Source: an uncultured Bacilli bacterium | Lineage (GTDB): Bacteria > Bacillota_I > Bacilli_A > ML615J-28 > CAG-313 | Direction: 5' to 3' | Length of the DNA stretch: 21,172 nt | NCBI GenBank assembly: GCA_904502205.1 | Contig: CAJGDR010000007.1 | Span: 1 to 21,172 of the forward strand | Part shown: positions 7,137-16,848 of the stretch, one piece after another | Layout: each line of letters begins with the position of its first letter | Position numbering within the stretch: position 1 is the first letter of the stretch | Notes under the pieces: model-generated | What the model was told of the DNA's origin: nothing | The model's database searches: none | What the model saw: the letters and a program-made list of their open reading frames with translations, nothing else | Made by a program: the position numbers and the translations under genes

Positions 7137-9750
7137 AAATATCTTCTTCGCTTTCTTCAGATTCTATTTCTTCTTCAGATTCTTCCAAGTCTTCTTGGAT
7201 AAAATTGATTTTTGGCTCATTCTCTATTTCTTCTTCAAAAGCAATGTTATCGATTTCTTCATTTTGTTCTTCTTCATCGTCGCCTCTTGGAACAATTGCA
7301 ATAGAAGCAACCATATGAGAATCATATAAAGAAACAACTTTAACACCTTGTGTATCTCTACCAATTGTTAATATTTGATCAAGATGTGTTCTTACAATCA
7401 TACCTTTGTCTGTAATAACAATTAAGTCATCATCACCAGACACAAGTTTTAAACTTACAGGAATGCCATTTTTTCCAGTAAGATTCATAAATTTAACACC
7501 TTTACCGTTACGGCCTTTAGATTTAAACGATTCTACAGATGTACGTTTTCCATATCCGTTAGAAGTAATAATCATTATACTATCATTTTCATTATTCGAA
7601 ACACACATTCCGATTAATTTTTCACCTTCAGCCACTTTAATACCACTAACACCTGTTGCCGCACGTTTTGAAGAACGTACTAATGATTCATTAAATCTAA
7701 AAGCTTTACCATTTGATGCTCCTAAAATTATCTCTTTTGTTCCATCAGTTAAAGCAACTTCCATTAATTCATCATCTTCATTTAAATTAATTGCACGGAT
7801 TCCTGTACTTCTAATGTTTTTGTATTGAATTAATTCTGTTTTTTTGATAATACCATTTTTAGTTGCAAATAATAAATATCCGCCTTGTTCAACAGATTGG
7901 CAATTAATTACAGCAGCTAATTTTTCATTTTCCTCAAATGGCAATAAATTAACTAGTGGTAATCCTTTTGATATTCTGCTTGCAGCAGGAATTTGGAATG
8001 CTTTCATAATATAAACTTTACCAAAATTAGTAAAGAATAACAAATGATCATGACTTGAAGTAAATAATAATCTTTCTACAAAGTCATCTCCTTGCATTTT
8101 TGTTCCTGTTATACCTTTACCACCACGACGTTGTGCTCGATATGTATCAACATTCATGCGTTTAATATATCCTTTGTTTGTAATTGTAACAATTACATCT
8201 TCAACAGATATTAAATCTTCATCGTTAACTTCTGTTTCGCTACTCATGTCAATCTCACTACGACGTTCATCGCCATATTTATCTTTAATCTCTTGTAATT
8301 CATTAACAATAATTTGCATTTTTCTTGAATGATTAGCAAGAATATCTTCTAAATCATTTACAAGATCTGTTAATTTAATTTTTTCTTCTTCTAATTTATT
8401 AACTTGTAATCCTGTAAGTGTTTGAAGACGCATATCTAGAATTGCTTTTGCTTGAATTTCTGTTAGCAAAAACTTTTCAGTTAATTTATTTACTGCAACA
8501 TCTGGTGTTTCTGATGATTTAATAATTGCAATTACTTCATCAATTGAGGCTAAAGCAATTAATAAACCCTCAACAATATGTAATCTAGCTTTTGCTTTTG
8601 CCAAATCATATTGTGTTCTTCTTGTAATAACTTCTACTTGATGCTCTAAGTAACAATTTAACATTTCTTTTAAATTGAATACCCTTGGTTGACCTTTATC
8701 AAGTGCAAGCATATTAATACCATAAGTAGTTTGCATTTGTGTATGTTTAAATAAATTATTTAAAATTACTTTAGCATTAGCATCTTTTTTAAGTTCTATT
8801 ACTACTTTAATGCCTTTTCTAGAAGATTCATCTCTTAAATCTGTAACACCTTCTATAATTTTGTTGTTTGCTATTTCGGCAATTCTTTCAATTAGGCGTG
8901 TTTTATTAACTTGATATGGTATTTCTTTAATAATTATTTCTTGTTTATTGTTTTTTAATTGAACTATTTCAGTTTTTGCTCGTACAGTTACAGTTCCCAT
9001 ACCAGTCAAGTAGGCTTTTTTTACTTGTTGTGTGCCCATAATAATACCACCAGTAGGGAAATCTGGAGCGCTTATATAATTTAACAATTCATCCACAGTA
9101 ATTTGTGGGTTATTAATTAAAGCCATTATCGCATTAATTGTTTCACCAAGGTTATGTGGCGGAATATTTGTTGCCATACCTACGGCGATACCAGACGTAC
9201 CATTAACTAATAAGTTTGGATAACGACACGGAATAACAGCAGGTTCTTGTTCACTACCATCATAGTTATCAACAAAATCAACAGTATTTTTATCTAAATC
9301 TCTTAATAGTTCCCCTGCAAGCTTAGACATTCTTGCTTCTGTATAACGCATTGCAGCAGCGCCATCGCCATCTACTGAACCAAAATTACCATGTCCATCA
9401 ACCAATGGATAACGATAACTGAAATTTTGGGCCATCCTTACCATTGCTTCATAAACAGCTGTATCTCCATGTGGATGATATTTACCAATAACATCACCAA
9501 CGATACGTGCTGATTTTTTGTGTGGTCGATCACTATAGTTACCTAATTGATGCATTGCGTATAGTATTCTTCTGTGAACAGGCTTCATACCATCCCTAAC
9601 ATCCGGTAACGCACGAGAAACAATTACACTCATTGCATAGCTTAAGAAGGAATCTTTCATTTCATGATTTAAATCTACTTCTAAAACTCCCTTTGGAAGA
9701 ACATCTAATTGTTCTTCTTGTTCTTGGTTTATATCTTTTTCATTTTCCAT
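7135..9750 (-). CDS. gyrA: DNA gyrase subunit A
   Basis: The breakage-reunion subunit of gyrase, which introduces negative supercoils. The 871 residues include the catalytic Tyr136 in [11 protein letters not shown] and the quinolone-region helix [12 protein letters not shown]. Thr97 occupies the position of E. coli Ser83. The GyrA-box QRRGGKG at 540-546 shows this is gyrase and not ParC. The C-terminal beta-pinwheel is followed by a strongly acidic tail of about 50 residues (Glu/Asp-rich from around 820), a feature known to modulate supercoiling in other gyrases. The start has AGGTGG upstream; only 8 bp separate it from gyrB. It is last in yaaA-recF-gyrB-gyrA and is followed by a terminator. 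Confidence 0.98.
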   Translation of the reverse strand: MENEKDINQEQEEQLDVLPKGVLEVDLNHEMKDSFLSYAMSVIVSRALPDVRDGMKPVHRRILYAMHQLGNYSDRPHKKSARIVGDVIGKYHPHGDTAVYEAMVRMAQNFSYRYPLVDGHGNFGSVDGDGAAAMRYTEARMSKLAGELLRDLDKNTVDFVDNYDGSEQEPAVIPCRYPNLLVNGTSGIAVGMATNIPPHNLGETINAIMALINNPQITVDELLNYISAPDFPTGGIIMGTQQVKKAYLTGMGTVTVRAKTEIVQLKNNKQEIIIKEIPYQVNKTRLIERIAEIANNKIIEGVTDLRDESSRKGIKVVIELKKDANAKVILNNLFKHTQMQTTYGINMLALDKGQPRVFNLKEMLNCYLEHQVEVITRRTQYDLAKAKARLHIVEGLLIALASIDEVIAIIKSSETPDVAVNKLTEKFLLTEIQAKAILDMRLQTLTGLQVNKLEEEKIKLTDLVNDLEDILANHSRKMQIIVNELQEIKDKYGDERRSEIDMSSETEVNDEDLISVEDVIVTITNKGYIKRMNVDTYRAQRRGGKGITGTKMQGDDFVERLLFTSSHDHLLFFTNFGKVYIMKAFQIPAASRISKGLPLVNLLPFEENEKLAAVINCQSVEQGGYLLFATKNGIIKKTELIQYKNIRSTGIRAINLNEDDELMEVALTDGTKEIILGASNGKAFRFNESLVRSSKRAATGVSGIKVAEGEKLIGMCVSNNENDSIMIITSNGYGKRTSVESFKSKGRNGKGVKFMNLTGKNGIPVSLKLVSGDDDLIVITDKGMIVRTHLDQILTIGRDTQGVKVVSLYDSHMVASIAIVPRGDDEEEQNEEIDNIAFEEEIENEPKINFIQEDLEESEEEIESEESEEDI

Positions 9751-9758
9751 ATAACCAC

Positions 9759-11669
<1,911 letters not shown>

Positions 11670-12746
11670 CTACATTTCCTCCTTTTCTAAATAAATTATA
11701 TGTGCATTTTTTATTATTTCTTCGTTAAGTTCCGACAAAGTCGGAGTTGTAATAAGTACTTGCGTATCGTTTTTTATAAATTTTAATAAATTATTTTGTC
11801 GATTTGAGTCTAATTCCCCAAATACATCATCCAATAAAATTATTGGTTTTCTTTGTTTTTTTAATTCTAACAAACAAAAACACGCCATTTTAAAACTTAA
11901 CATTGCAGTCTTTTTTTGACCTTGAGAACCGAATTTTGACAAATCATTATCATTTATATAAAACAAAAAATCATCACGATGAGGTCCCAAAGTTGTAGTT
12001 TTTAGTACTATATCTTTATTTTTATTTGTTTTAAAAACATTATGCAGTTCTAACTCTTTTGCATTAATCCGATACATTAACTCACATTTTTCACTTTTTT
12101 CCGATAAATGAAAATGCGTTTTTTTCATTATAGAATTTAAAGCTGTAAGTATGTTTTTTCTTTTTTCAATTAGTATTACAGCTTGTTCATACATCTTTTC
12201 ATCTAATATATCCAGCAATATATTATTATGTTTATTTTGAAAATCAAGTTCTTTCAACATTGAATTTCTTTCTTTTAATAGGTTTTTATATTTTTTCAAG
12301 ACGACCATATATTCGTAATCATATTGACTACAAAACATATCCAACATTTTTCTTCTTTCTGACGGAGCTCCCGAAACTGCAAATACATCTTCTGTTCCAA
12401 ACGCAACCACATCGGCAAAACCAATAAAATCACTCGCTTTTTTAACATCAACGCCATCACAGTTCATTTTTTTAAAATACTTTGAAATTAAAACATTTAC
12501 GTTTTTTTTGACTTTTTGGTCCTCAAAGGATGCTTTTATTATCGATTCCGACTTGTTAAATGCGATCATTTCAGAATCATCACGTGTTTTGGTAGATCTA
12601 AGCATAATCGCATATTGTACAGCTTCAAGAATAGTACTTTTACCTGTTGCGTTCTCTCCATATATCAAATTAACGTTAGGCCCGAACTCTATAGTTCTTT
12701 TTATGTATTTTCTATAATTAAACAACTCTATTTTACTTATTTTCAT
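11670..12746 (-). CDS. recF: DNA replication and repair protein RecF
   Basis: An ABC/SMC-like ATPase that helps RecO/RecR load RecA at gaps. The 358 residues have Walker A GENATGKS (30-37), GPHRDD (254-259), the ABC signature SQGQKK (274-279) and Walker B ILLDDVFGELD (303-313). The second-last Walker A positions read Ala-Thr (AT) where AQ or GA is more usual. Its start overlaps the end of yaaA by 14 bp and its stop touches gyrB, so the operon is tightly packed. Confidence 0.97.
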   Translation of the reverse strand: MKISKIELFNYRKYIKRTIEFGPNVNLIYGENATGKSTILEAVQYAIMLRSTKTRDDSEMIAFNKSESIIKASFEDQKVKKNVNVLISKYFKKMNCDGVDVKKASDFIGFADVVAFGTEDVFAVSGAPSERRKMLDMFCSQYDYEYMVVLKKYKNLLKERNSMLKELDFQNKHNNILLDILDEKMYEQAVILIEKRKNILTALNSIMKKTHFHLSEKSEKCELMYRINAKELELHNVFKTNKNKDIVLKTTTLGPHRDDFLFYINDNDLSKFGSQGQKKTAMLSFKMACFCLLELKKQRKPIILLDDVFGELDSNRQNNLLKFIKNDTQVLITTPTLSELNEEIIKNAHIIYLEKEEM

Positions 12747-12957
12747 TTGACAAAACTATCACATAACTCTTTTTTTCTATTTTTACAACATCACCAGGGT
12801 AAATTTTTCGTCCTCTTCTTGTTTCAGATACCCCATTGATCGATATTTTTAACACAAGAACAGCTGTTTTAGCTTCGCTACCGTTAGTGATACTGCCTGT
12901 AAATTTCAAAAATTGACCTAGTGTTATATAGTCAGTTTTAATAAAAACACTCTCCAT
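12733..12957 (-). CDS. yaaA: S4-domain RNA-binding protein YaaA
   Basis: A 74-residue S4-like protein of the YaaA family, which in Bacilli always sits between dnaN and recF. The S4 core is visible as YITLGQFLKFTGSITNGSEAK, then VNG-like ISINGVSETRRGRKIYPGDVV. S4 domains bind structured RNA; the family's role is poorly defined, with ribosome association proposed. The ATG has GAGGTG upstream. It is first gene of the yaaA-recF-gyrB-gyrA transcript. Here about 2.6 kb containing a par-like cassette separates it from dnaN. Confidence 0.93.
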   Translation of the reverse strand: MESVFIKTDYITLGQFLKFTGSITNGSEAKTAVLVLKISINGVSETRRGRKIYPGDVVKIEKKSYVIVLSNENK

Positions 12958-12982
12958 GTCGTCACCTCTTTTACTTTATTAT

Positions 12983-13011
12983 ATTATACCACAAAAGCAT
13001 GCTTTTTTCAA
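12983..13011 (-). promoter_or_regulatory. Promoter of yaaA-recF-gyrB-gyrA with a palindrome in the spacer
   Basis: On the minus strand TTGAAA (13006-13011), exactly 17 bp, then TATAAT (12983-12988); the start is expected near 12976. A perfect 14-bp palindrome AAAAGCATGCTTTT (12993-13006) fills most of the spacer, where a bound repressor would block RNA polymerase. The sequence TTTTGTGGTAT before and over the -10 recurs at the dnaA promoter. Confidence 0.75.
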
Positions 13012-13330
13012 CTATTTTAATCTTATTTTTTTTACCGCTTTAAAACAGCTTTTTTTACGGCTTTTTACCAAGTAAAACGGTATTTATCTAAAAAACTTTG
13101 TTATACGAATTTTTCCTATTAAAAAAATGACAAACTATCTTTTTGACCCTAACATGTTATGGTGTTTTATATGTATTTATGTATATTCCTTATATTATAT
13201 ATATTATATATTTTTTAGAAAAATACCTTATTTTTATTTGTCACAATCACATATGTTTTTTGTTTTTTATAGCATTTTGTCAGTTTTTTTATTTTGTTTT
13301 AATTCCAAAATATTTCATACGTATTGCAAA

Positions 13331-13349
13331 CCATAAAAAAATAAATATT
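13331..13349 (+). repeat. 19-bp direct repeat, left copy
   Basis: CCATAAAAAAATAAATATT occurs here and again at 14251-14269, same orientation, 920 bp apart. The two copies bracket the palindrome array and T-tract region. A GCAAA adjoins each copy, on the left here and on the right at the other. They could be scars of insertion or extra binding sites, or chance in AT-rich DNA. Confidence 0.6.
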
Positions 13350-13362
13350 TTTCTATGTTATT

Positions 13363-13442
13363 ACATAAAAGAATAATTATTTTTTTATTATTTTACATAT
13401 AGACATAAATCAATAATTATTTTTTTATTTATTTGTATGTTT
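13363..13442 (+). repeat. Tandem repeat of two 40-bp units
   Basis: Units at 13363-13402 and 13403-13442 share ACATAAA, two differing bases, then an identical 18-mer AATAATTATTTTTTTATT (13372-13389 and 13412-13429). The second half of each unit has diverged. TTTTACATA also recurs several times nearby. Confidence 0.7.
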
Positions 13443-13576
13443 TTACATATTTAAATATATATTATTTTACATAAAACCTTTTGTATTGATATATTCTTGT
13501 GTGTAAATATTCCTATAAAGTTATATTGTTTTATTGTTTGTTTTTTGTTTTGTCATTTTAAAAAATATAGCAAATG

Positions 13577-13913
13577 TTTTAATTTAAAAGTTTTTTATTT
13601 ACTCGCATTGCTTTGTTTGTTTTAAATTAAAATATTTTTTTATTTTTGTATTTAACAAAACACTTTTATTTTAAAACTTTATCTTGTTATTTTATTTTTA
13701 TTTTAAAGGTATTTTTACAAGTGGTTTGCTGTTACATTATTTTAAATTAAAACCTTTGGTGTCTTCAATTCGTTTTAAATTAAAATGTTTTGTCACTAAA
13801 ACGCTTTTAATTTAAAATATTTTTGTCGTTTTGTTTTTAATTTAAAGGTTTTATTTTGAGTAAAAATTTTGATGTTAAAACTTTTGTTACGATGTTATAT
13901 TTTTAAATTAAAA
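13577..13913. repeat. Array of ten phased palindromic sites, TTTTAAWTTAAAA (candidate centromere or operator array)
   Basis: Six exact copies of the 13-bp palindrome TTTTAAWTTAAAA lie at 13577, 13620, 13740, 13773, 13805 and 13901. Four degenerate copies lie at 13664, 13696, 13835 and 13867 (the last, TTTTGATGTTAAAA, has a 4-nt centre). Start-to-start distances are 43, 44, 32, 44, 33, 32, 30, 32 and 34 bp, close to three or four helical turns, so the sites would face one side of the DNA. The intervening sequences are unrelated, which argues for selection on the sites and not recent tandem duplication. A half-site (AATTTAAAG) overlaps the leader of the downstream RHH gene. A binding array for that protein is the natural inference. 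Confidence 0.85.
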
Positions 13914-13983
13914 GTTTTTATCTTTTTACAACTTGTGTTATGGCGAAACACATAAATAAATATGGTTTTATGGTTGGTGATCA

Positions 13984-14230
13984 TTTTTTGTTTTTTTCAT
14001 GTTTTTCAATGATTATTTTTTGTTTTTCAATCGACCTTAAAAAACACATCATTTTTGAATTTTTTAACAAAAATCCGAATAAGTTTTAACATTTTTTTTA
14101 AAAATTCCAAATTTGAAAGATTTTTGGGGGTATTTTTGATTTTGATTGTGTTTTTGAAATCCATTTTTGCGTTTTTTTCTTTTTTGAAAGGTTTTTATGC
14201 TTTTTTCGCTATTTTCAAAAAAACTTGATT
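13984..14230 (+). other. Phased T-tract region, probably intrinsically curved DNA
   Basis: Runs of four to eight Ts recur roughly every 9-13 bp, for example starting near 14121, 14133, 14151, 14164, 14172, 14192, 14201 and 14212. Such phasing is the known basis of intrinsic DNA curvature. It ends about 50 bp upstream of the RHH-parA promoter, where a bend or A/T-rich UP-like element could aid transcription or partition-complex assembly. Confidence 0.5.
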
Positions 14231-14250
14231 TTTTATTTATATACATACAG

Positions 14251-14269
14251 CCATAAAAAAATAAATATT
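14251..14269 (+). repeat. 19-bp direct repeat, right copy
   Basis: Exact second copy of the repeat at 13331-13349, lying just upstream of the RHH-parA promoter and followed by GCAAA. Confidence 0.6.
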
Positions 14270-14278
14270 GCAAATTAC

Positions 14279-14330
14279 TTGAATATCTATAACTATTATG
14301 TTATAATGTCGTTGTAAAATTTAAAGGAGG
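14279..14330 (+). promoter_or_regulatory. Strong promoter and leader of the RHH-parA operon
   Basis: TTGAAT (14279-14284), a 17-bp spacer and an extended -10 (TGTTATAAT, with TATAAT at 14302-14307). The leader holds AAAGGAGG (14323-14330) seven bases before the ATG. GTAAAATTTAAAG (14314-14326) matches one arm of the upstream palindrome and overlaps both start site and ribosome binding site, so self-repression is plausible. Confidence 0.85.
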
Positions 14331-14337
14331 CAATATT

Positions 14338-14697
14338 ATGAACCCATTACAAAAGAGAAACAACCCTTTTGCAAAACAAATTAACCAAACACAACAAAAA
14401 AATGAGCAATTAGAACCACAAAATGAAGAATTGGACACTTTAGAACAATTTTTTGACGAACCAGAACCTGTTATCGAACAAAAAAGACCACAACAAACTG
14501 TTAGACCAGTTCAAAAACAAGCTCCTAAGCAAATTTATGAACCTGTTTTAGATAACAGTAGAGTTAAATACACTTCAACAATGGATAAAGATCTACGTCG
14601 AAACATCAAAATAATTTGTGCACAACGTGGTTTATTGTTTGCATCGTTCATTGAAGATGCATGTAGAGAAAAATTAAAGAGAGAAGGAGTATTATAA
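14338..14697 (+). CDS. Ribbon-helix-helix protein, putative ParG-like centromere-binding partner of ParA
   Basis: A 119-residue protein with two parts. Residues 1-75 are Gln/Glu/Pro-rich and likely disordered, with a basic start (MNPLQKRNNPFAKQ). Residues 76-115 look like a ribbon-helix-helix DNA-binding domain: strand RVKYTSTM, helix DKDLRRNIKIICAQRG, turn, helix FASFIEDACREKLKRE. Type Ib partition systems pair a small RHH protein bearing a flexible basic N-terminal tail with a ParA ATPase whose activity the tail stimulates. The gene ends 2 bp before parA, has an excellent promoter and ribosome binding site, and follows a palindrome array. The order RHH-parA is the reverse of parF-parG. The RHH fold is judged by eye; another RHH regulator is the alternative. 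Confidence 0.72.
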   Translation: MNPLQKRNNPFAKQINQTQQKNEQLEPQNEELDTLEQFFDEPEPVIEQKRPQQTVRPVQKQAPKQIYEPVLDNSRVKYTSTMDKDLRRNIKIICAQRGLLFASFIEDACREKLKREGVL

Positions 14698-14699
14698 TT

Positions 14700-15488
14700 A
14701 TGGCAATTATATCAACATACTGTAAAAAAGGTGGCGTAGGTAAAACTACACTTCTTGGCTACCTAGCACACTACTATGCACAACAAGATAAGAAAGTGCT
14801 TATAATCAGCGCCGATGATCAAAACAGTATTTTCAAATTATTCGGTGTTGGTGATTTTATCACATCATCTACTGAAAACTTCTTCGAGAACTACTTAACA
14901 GGGTCTTGTGAGGCTTCTGACATCGTTTGTGAAGCAAGAGACAATATGTATATCATTAAAACCTTAAATACAGACAGACTTTCTTTCACTTTAACGATTA
15001 AAAGAAGCGAAGAACGCAAAATTATTGATATTATTAAGGATTTTACTAACTTTTTTGACTATATTTTTGTTGATTTTCCACCTTCTAGTAGTCGTTTGAG
15101 TGAAGTTCTATTAGACTTAAGTGATAAAATACTGCTTATAATAGGGCTAGATACTTTAGGTTTAGATGGTTATTTGAATACAATTCAATATTTTGTTGAT
15201 ACAGACATAGATTTAAAGAAAATTAAGTACATTTTACCTACTGGTTACCACCCAATTAAGATAGCTCCAAACAAAGCTTTAAAAGAGCTAAAAAAACAAG
15301 CTTCAGCTTATACTCCAGATGCCCAAATCACTACACCTATCAGCGATAAGTCAATTATCCGTAATCTACAAGCTGAAGGTATTAGTGTGTTCGATAAGGC
15401 AGAAATGCCTTCTAAATTCCATCAAAAGAACCGTGATGAGGTCGCAAAAGAGCTTAAAAAGGTCTTTGACGGGATGAATTTAGACTAA
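14700..15488 (+). CDS. parA: ParA-family partition ATPase
   Basis: A MinD/ParA-type P-loop ATPase of 262 residues. It has the deviant Walker A KKGGVGKTT, signature Lys10 and Lys15, and the Walker A' block YIFVDFPPSSS with Asp124. The usual DLDPQ segment is replaced by SADDQNS (Asp39/Asp40), a divergence near the catalytic aspartate. There is no N-terminal HTH domain, so this is the short (type Ib or Soj-like) form that leaves operator binding to its partner. ParA proteins bind DNA non-specifically as ATP dimers and position plasmids or origins. AAGGAG lies 10 bp upstream of the ATG. It reads head-on to replication from oriC, unlike adjacent dnaN and yaaA. It is clearly ParA-like, though MipZ- or Soj-type roles cannot be excluded. 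Confidence 0.9.
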   Translation: MAIISTYCKKGGVGKTTLLGYLAHYYAQQDKKVLIISADDQNSIFKLFGVGDFITSSTENFFENYLTGSCEASDIVCEARDNMYIIKTLNTDRLSFTLTIKRSEERKIIDIIKDFTNFFDYIFVDFPPSSSRLSEVLLDLSDKILLIIGLDTLGLDGYLNTIQYFVDTDIDLKKIKYILPTGYHPIKIAPNKALKELKKQASAYTPDAQITTPISDKSIIRNLQAEGISVFDKAEMPSKFHQKNRDEVAKELKKVFDGMNLD

Positions 15489-15516
15489 TTTGATCATTTT
15501 TGGATGAATTTTAAAT

Positions 15517-15552
15517 AAAAAAAGAGTTTCTTTTACGAAACTCTTTTTTTTT
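15517..15552. terminator. Bidirectional terminator between parA and dnaN
   Basis: GAGTTTC (15524-15530) pairs with GAAACTC (15537-15543) around a 6-nt loop, flanked by an A-run on the left and nine Ts on the right. The hairpin therefore terminates both convergent genes. Confidence 0.9.
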
Positions 15553-15568
15553 ATGTTGAATTTGGAAT

Positions 15569-16693
15569 TTAGAATATTCTAACCGGTAAAATCAATTGAA
15601 TAAGCCCATCTTCTTTACTACTAGTGATTACAAACGGTTTGATTTCGCCTGTAAATCTTATTTCAATCGAATTACCTTCGAAAGACTTTAATGCTTCTAT
15701 GAAATACTTTGCGCTAAACGCAGTTTGAAAATTATTAATATTTGGTATGTTTTCAGGTATAATTTCTTCAATTACACGACCAATTTCATTATTACTTGAA
15801 GCTATTTGAACTGCTTTATTAGCCTTAATCATGACCTTTACTATATTAGAACTGTCCATATTTGTAAATAATGCGACACGGTCTACAGTAGATAATAATT
15901 CGCTTTTTTTGAAGCTTAATTTCGTTAATTCATCCTTAGGAAATAAGGCAGAAGTGTCTGGAAAATTACCTTCTATAAGACGAGTTATGAAAGAAATTCC
16001 TTTATAATATACTAAAGCTTTGTTACTTATTAAGTAAATTTCTAGTGGTTCTTCTGAATCTGTAAGGATCTTTTCTAATTCTTCTAGAGCCTTATTGGGG
16101 ATATTTATTTTTGTGTGATTATATTCTTTATCTAAAACTATGTGTTTTTTAGCTAATCTATAACTATCTGTTGCTATAATATTTAAATCTGAATTATTAA
16201 TTTCGAAGCAAACTCCGGTAAGGATCATTCTTGCTTCAGAAACACCGGCTGCAAAATTTGTTTGCTTGATCGCTTTTTTTAGTACATTTCCTTTAATAAC
16301 TATTGGCTCACCAATTTTATTAAAACTAATTAAAGGGAACGCATCTTTATCAAGAGCGACTAATGTAAAGTCTGTTTTATCTGTTGTTATCTTTATTGTG
16401 CTTTCTTCAAAAAGAACAAAATTAATTTTTTCTTCTTCAATCTTTTTGGCTATTTCCAAAAAATATTTACCTGGAACTACACAAGTTCCATCTTCTTCGA
16501 TTTCAAATGAATCATTTTTTTCTAATTTAACTTGAACTGAAATTTCTCTATTACTTGTTGTAAACGTTAAAGAATCCATAAATGCATCAATTTTAATACC
16601 TGTTAATACAGGCATAGGAGTTTTATAAGAAAGACCATGTGATACATCGTTTAGAACTTGCAATAAAGTTTGTTTAGATATGTTAAATCTCAT
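15569..16693 (-). CDS. dnaN: DNA polymerase III beta sliding clamp
   Basis: The ring-shaped clamp that tethers the replicative polymerase. The 374 residues fit the family (B. subtilis 378): start MRFNISKQTLLQVLNDVSHG, central VPNKALEELEKIL-like segment (INIPNKALEELEKIL), ATDSYRLAKKHI, and the end GLIQLILPVRIF, a slightly extended form of the usual LPVR terminus. AAAGGAG lies 10 bases before the ATG. It lies directly downstream of dnaA, as in most Bacilli. Confidence 0.97.
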   Translation of the reverse strand: MRFNISKQTLLQVLNDVSHGLSYKTPMPVLTGIKIDAFMDSLTFTTSNREISVQVKLEKNDSFEIEEDGTCVVPGKYFLEIAKKIEEEKINFVLFEESTIKITTDKTDFTLVALDKDAFPLISFNKIGEPIVIKGNVLKKAIKQTNFAAGVSEARMILTGVCFEINNSDLNIIATDSYRLAKKHIVLDKEYNHTKINIPNKALEELEKILTDSEEPLEIYLISNKALVYYKGISFITRLIEGNFPDTSALFPKDELTKLSFKKSELLSTVDRVALFTNMDSSNIVKVMIKANKAVQIASSNNEIGRVIEEIIPENIPNINNFQTAFSAKYFIEALKSFEGNSIEIRFTGEIKPFVITSSKEDGLIQLILPVRIF

Positions 16694-16848
16694 TACTTTA
16701 AAGCTCCTTTTTTATTTATTAATTATTAGTTAATTTTAATTATTATTATTAGCAATGTGGAAAAGTGGAAAACTTTTTTGAAACTTATTATTTTTCTGTC
16801 CTTATTATATAGCAAAACTAATCTAACATTTTTTTCAAATTATCCACA
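16694..16848. other. oriC, dnaA-dnaN side: DnaA boxes, TAA trios and AT-rich unwinding element
   Basis: A perfect DnaA box TTATCCACA (16840-16848) sits inside the 3' end of dnaA. TGTGGAAAA (16756-16764) and AGTGGAAAA (16764-16772) follow in the intergenic space. On the minus strand TAATAATAATAA (16740-16751) begins four bases after the box, matching the DnaA-trio pattern (repeated TAG/TAA) described for bacterial unwinding regions, and leads into nearly pure A/T sequence to 16711. This is the likely unwinding site, as in B. subtilis. Confidence 0.7.

Larger units (their letters stand above)
13012..14278. other. Long AT-rich non-coding region between yaaA and the par-like cassette
   Basis: About 1.27 kb with no supportable gene. 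The few short open frames are low-complexity and lack ribosome binding sites. The plus strand is strongly T-rich. It contains a 40-bp tandem repeat, an array of ten palindromic sites, a 19-bp direct repeat near each end and a stretch of phased T-tracts, each listed separately. The length is exceptional here, since every other intergenic gap in the window is below about 350 bp. Confidence 0.85.

Noticed and set aside
13127..13376. Short hydrophobic open frames on the plus strand in the AT-rich gap
   Set aside because: Low-complexity Phe/Tyr/Ile strings, overlapping in two frames, with no ribosome binding site; expected from T-rich DNA.
13577..13913. CRISPR array
   Set aside because: The repeats are only 13 bp, palindromic and partly degenerate, with unequal spacers and no cas genes nearby.
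14064..14273. 69-codon Lys/Phe-rich open frame on the minus strand
   Set aside because: Starts at TTG with no ribosome binding site, lies over phased T-tracts and has the composition of translated poly-A/T sequence.
12958..15488. Spo0J-type parS sites (TGTTTCACGTGAAACA-like)
   Set aside because: I saw no such GC-containing 16-mer by eye in this or other parts of the window; an exhaustive search was not possible.
13331..15488. Insertion sequence or transposon carrying the par-like genes
   Set aside because: No transposase or integrase and no terminal inverted repeats are visible; only a 19-bp direct repeat pair, which does not enclose the two genes.
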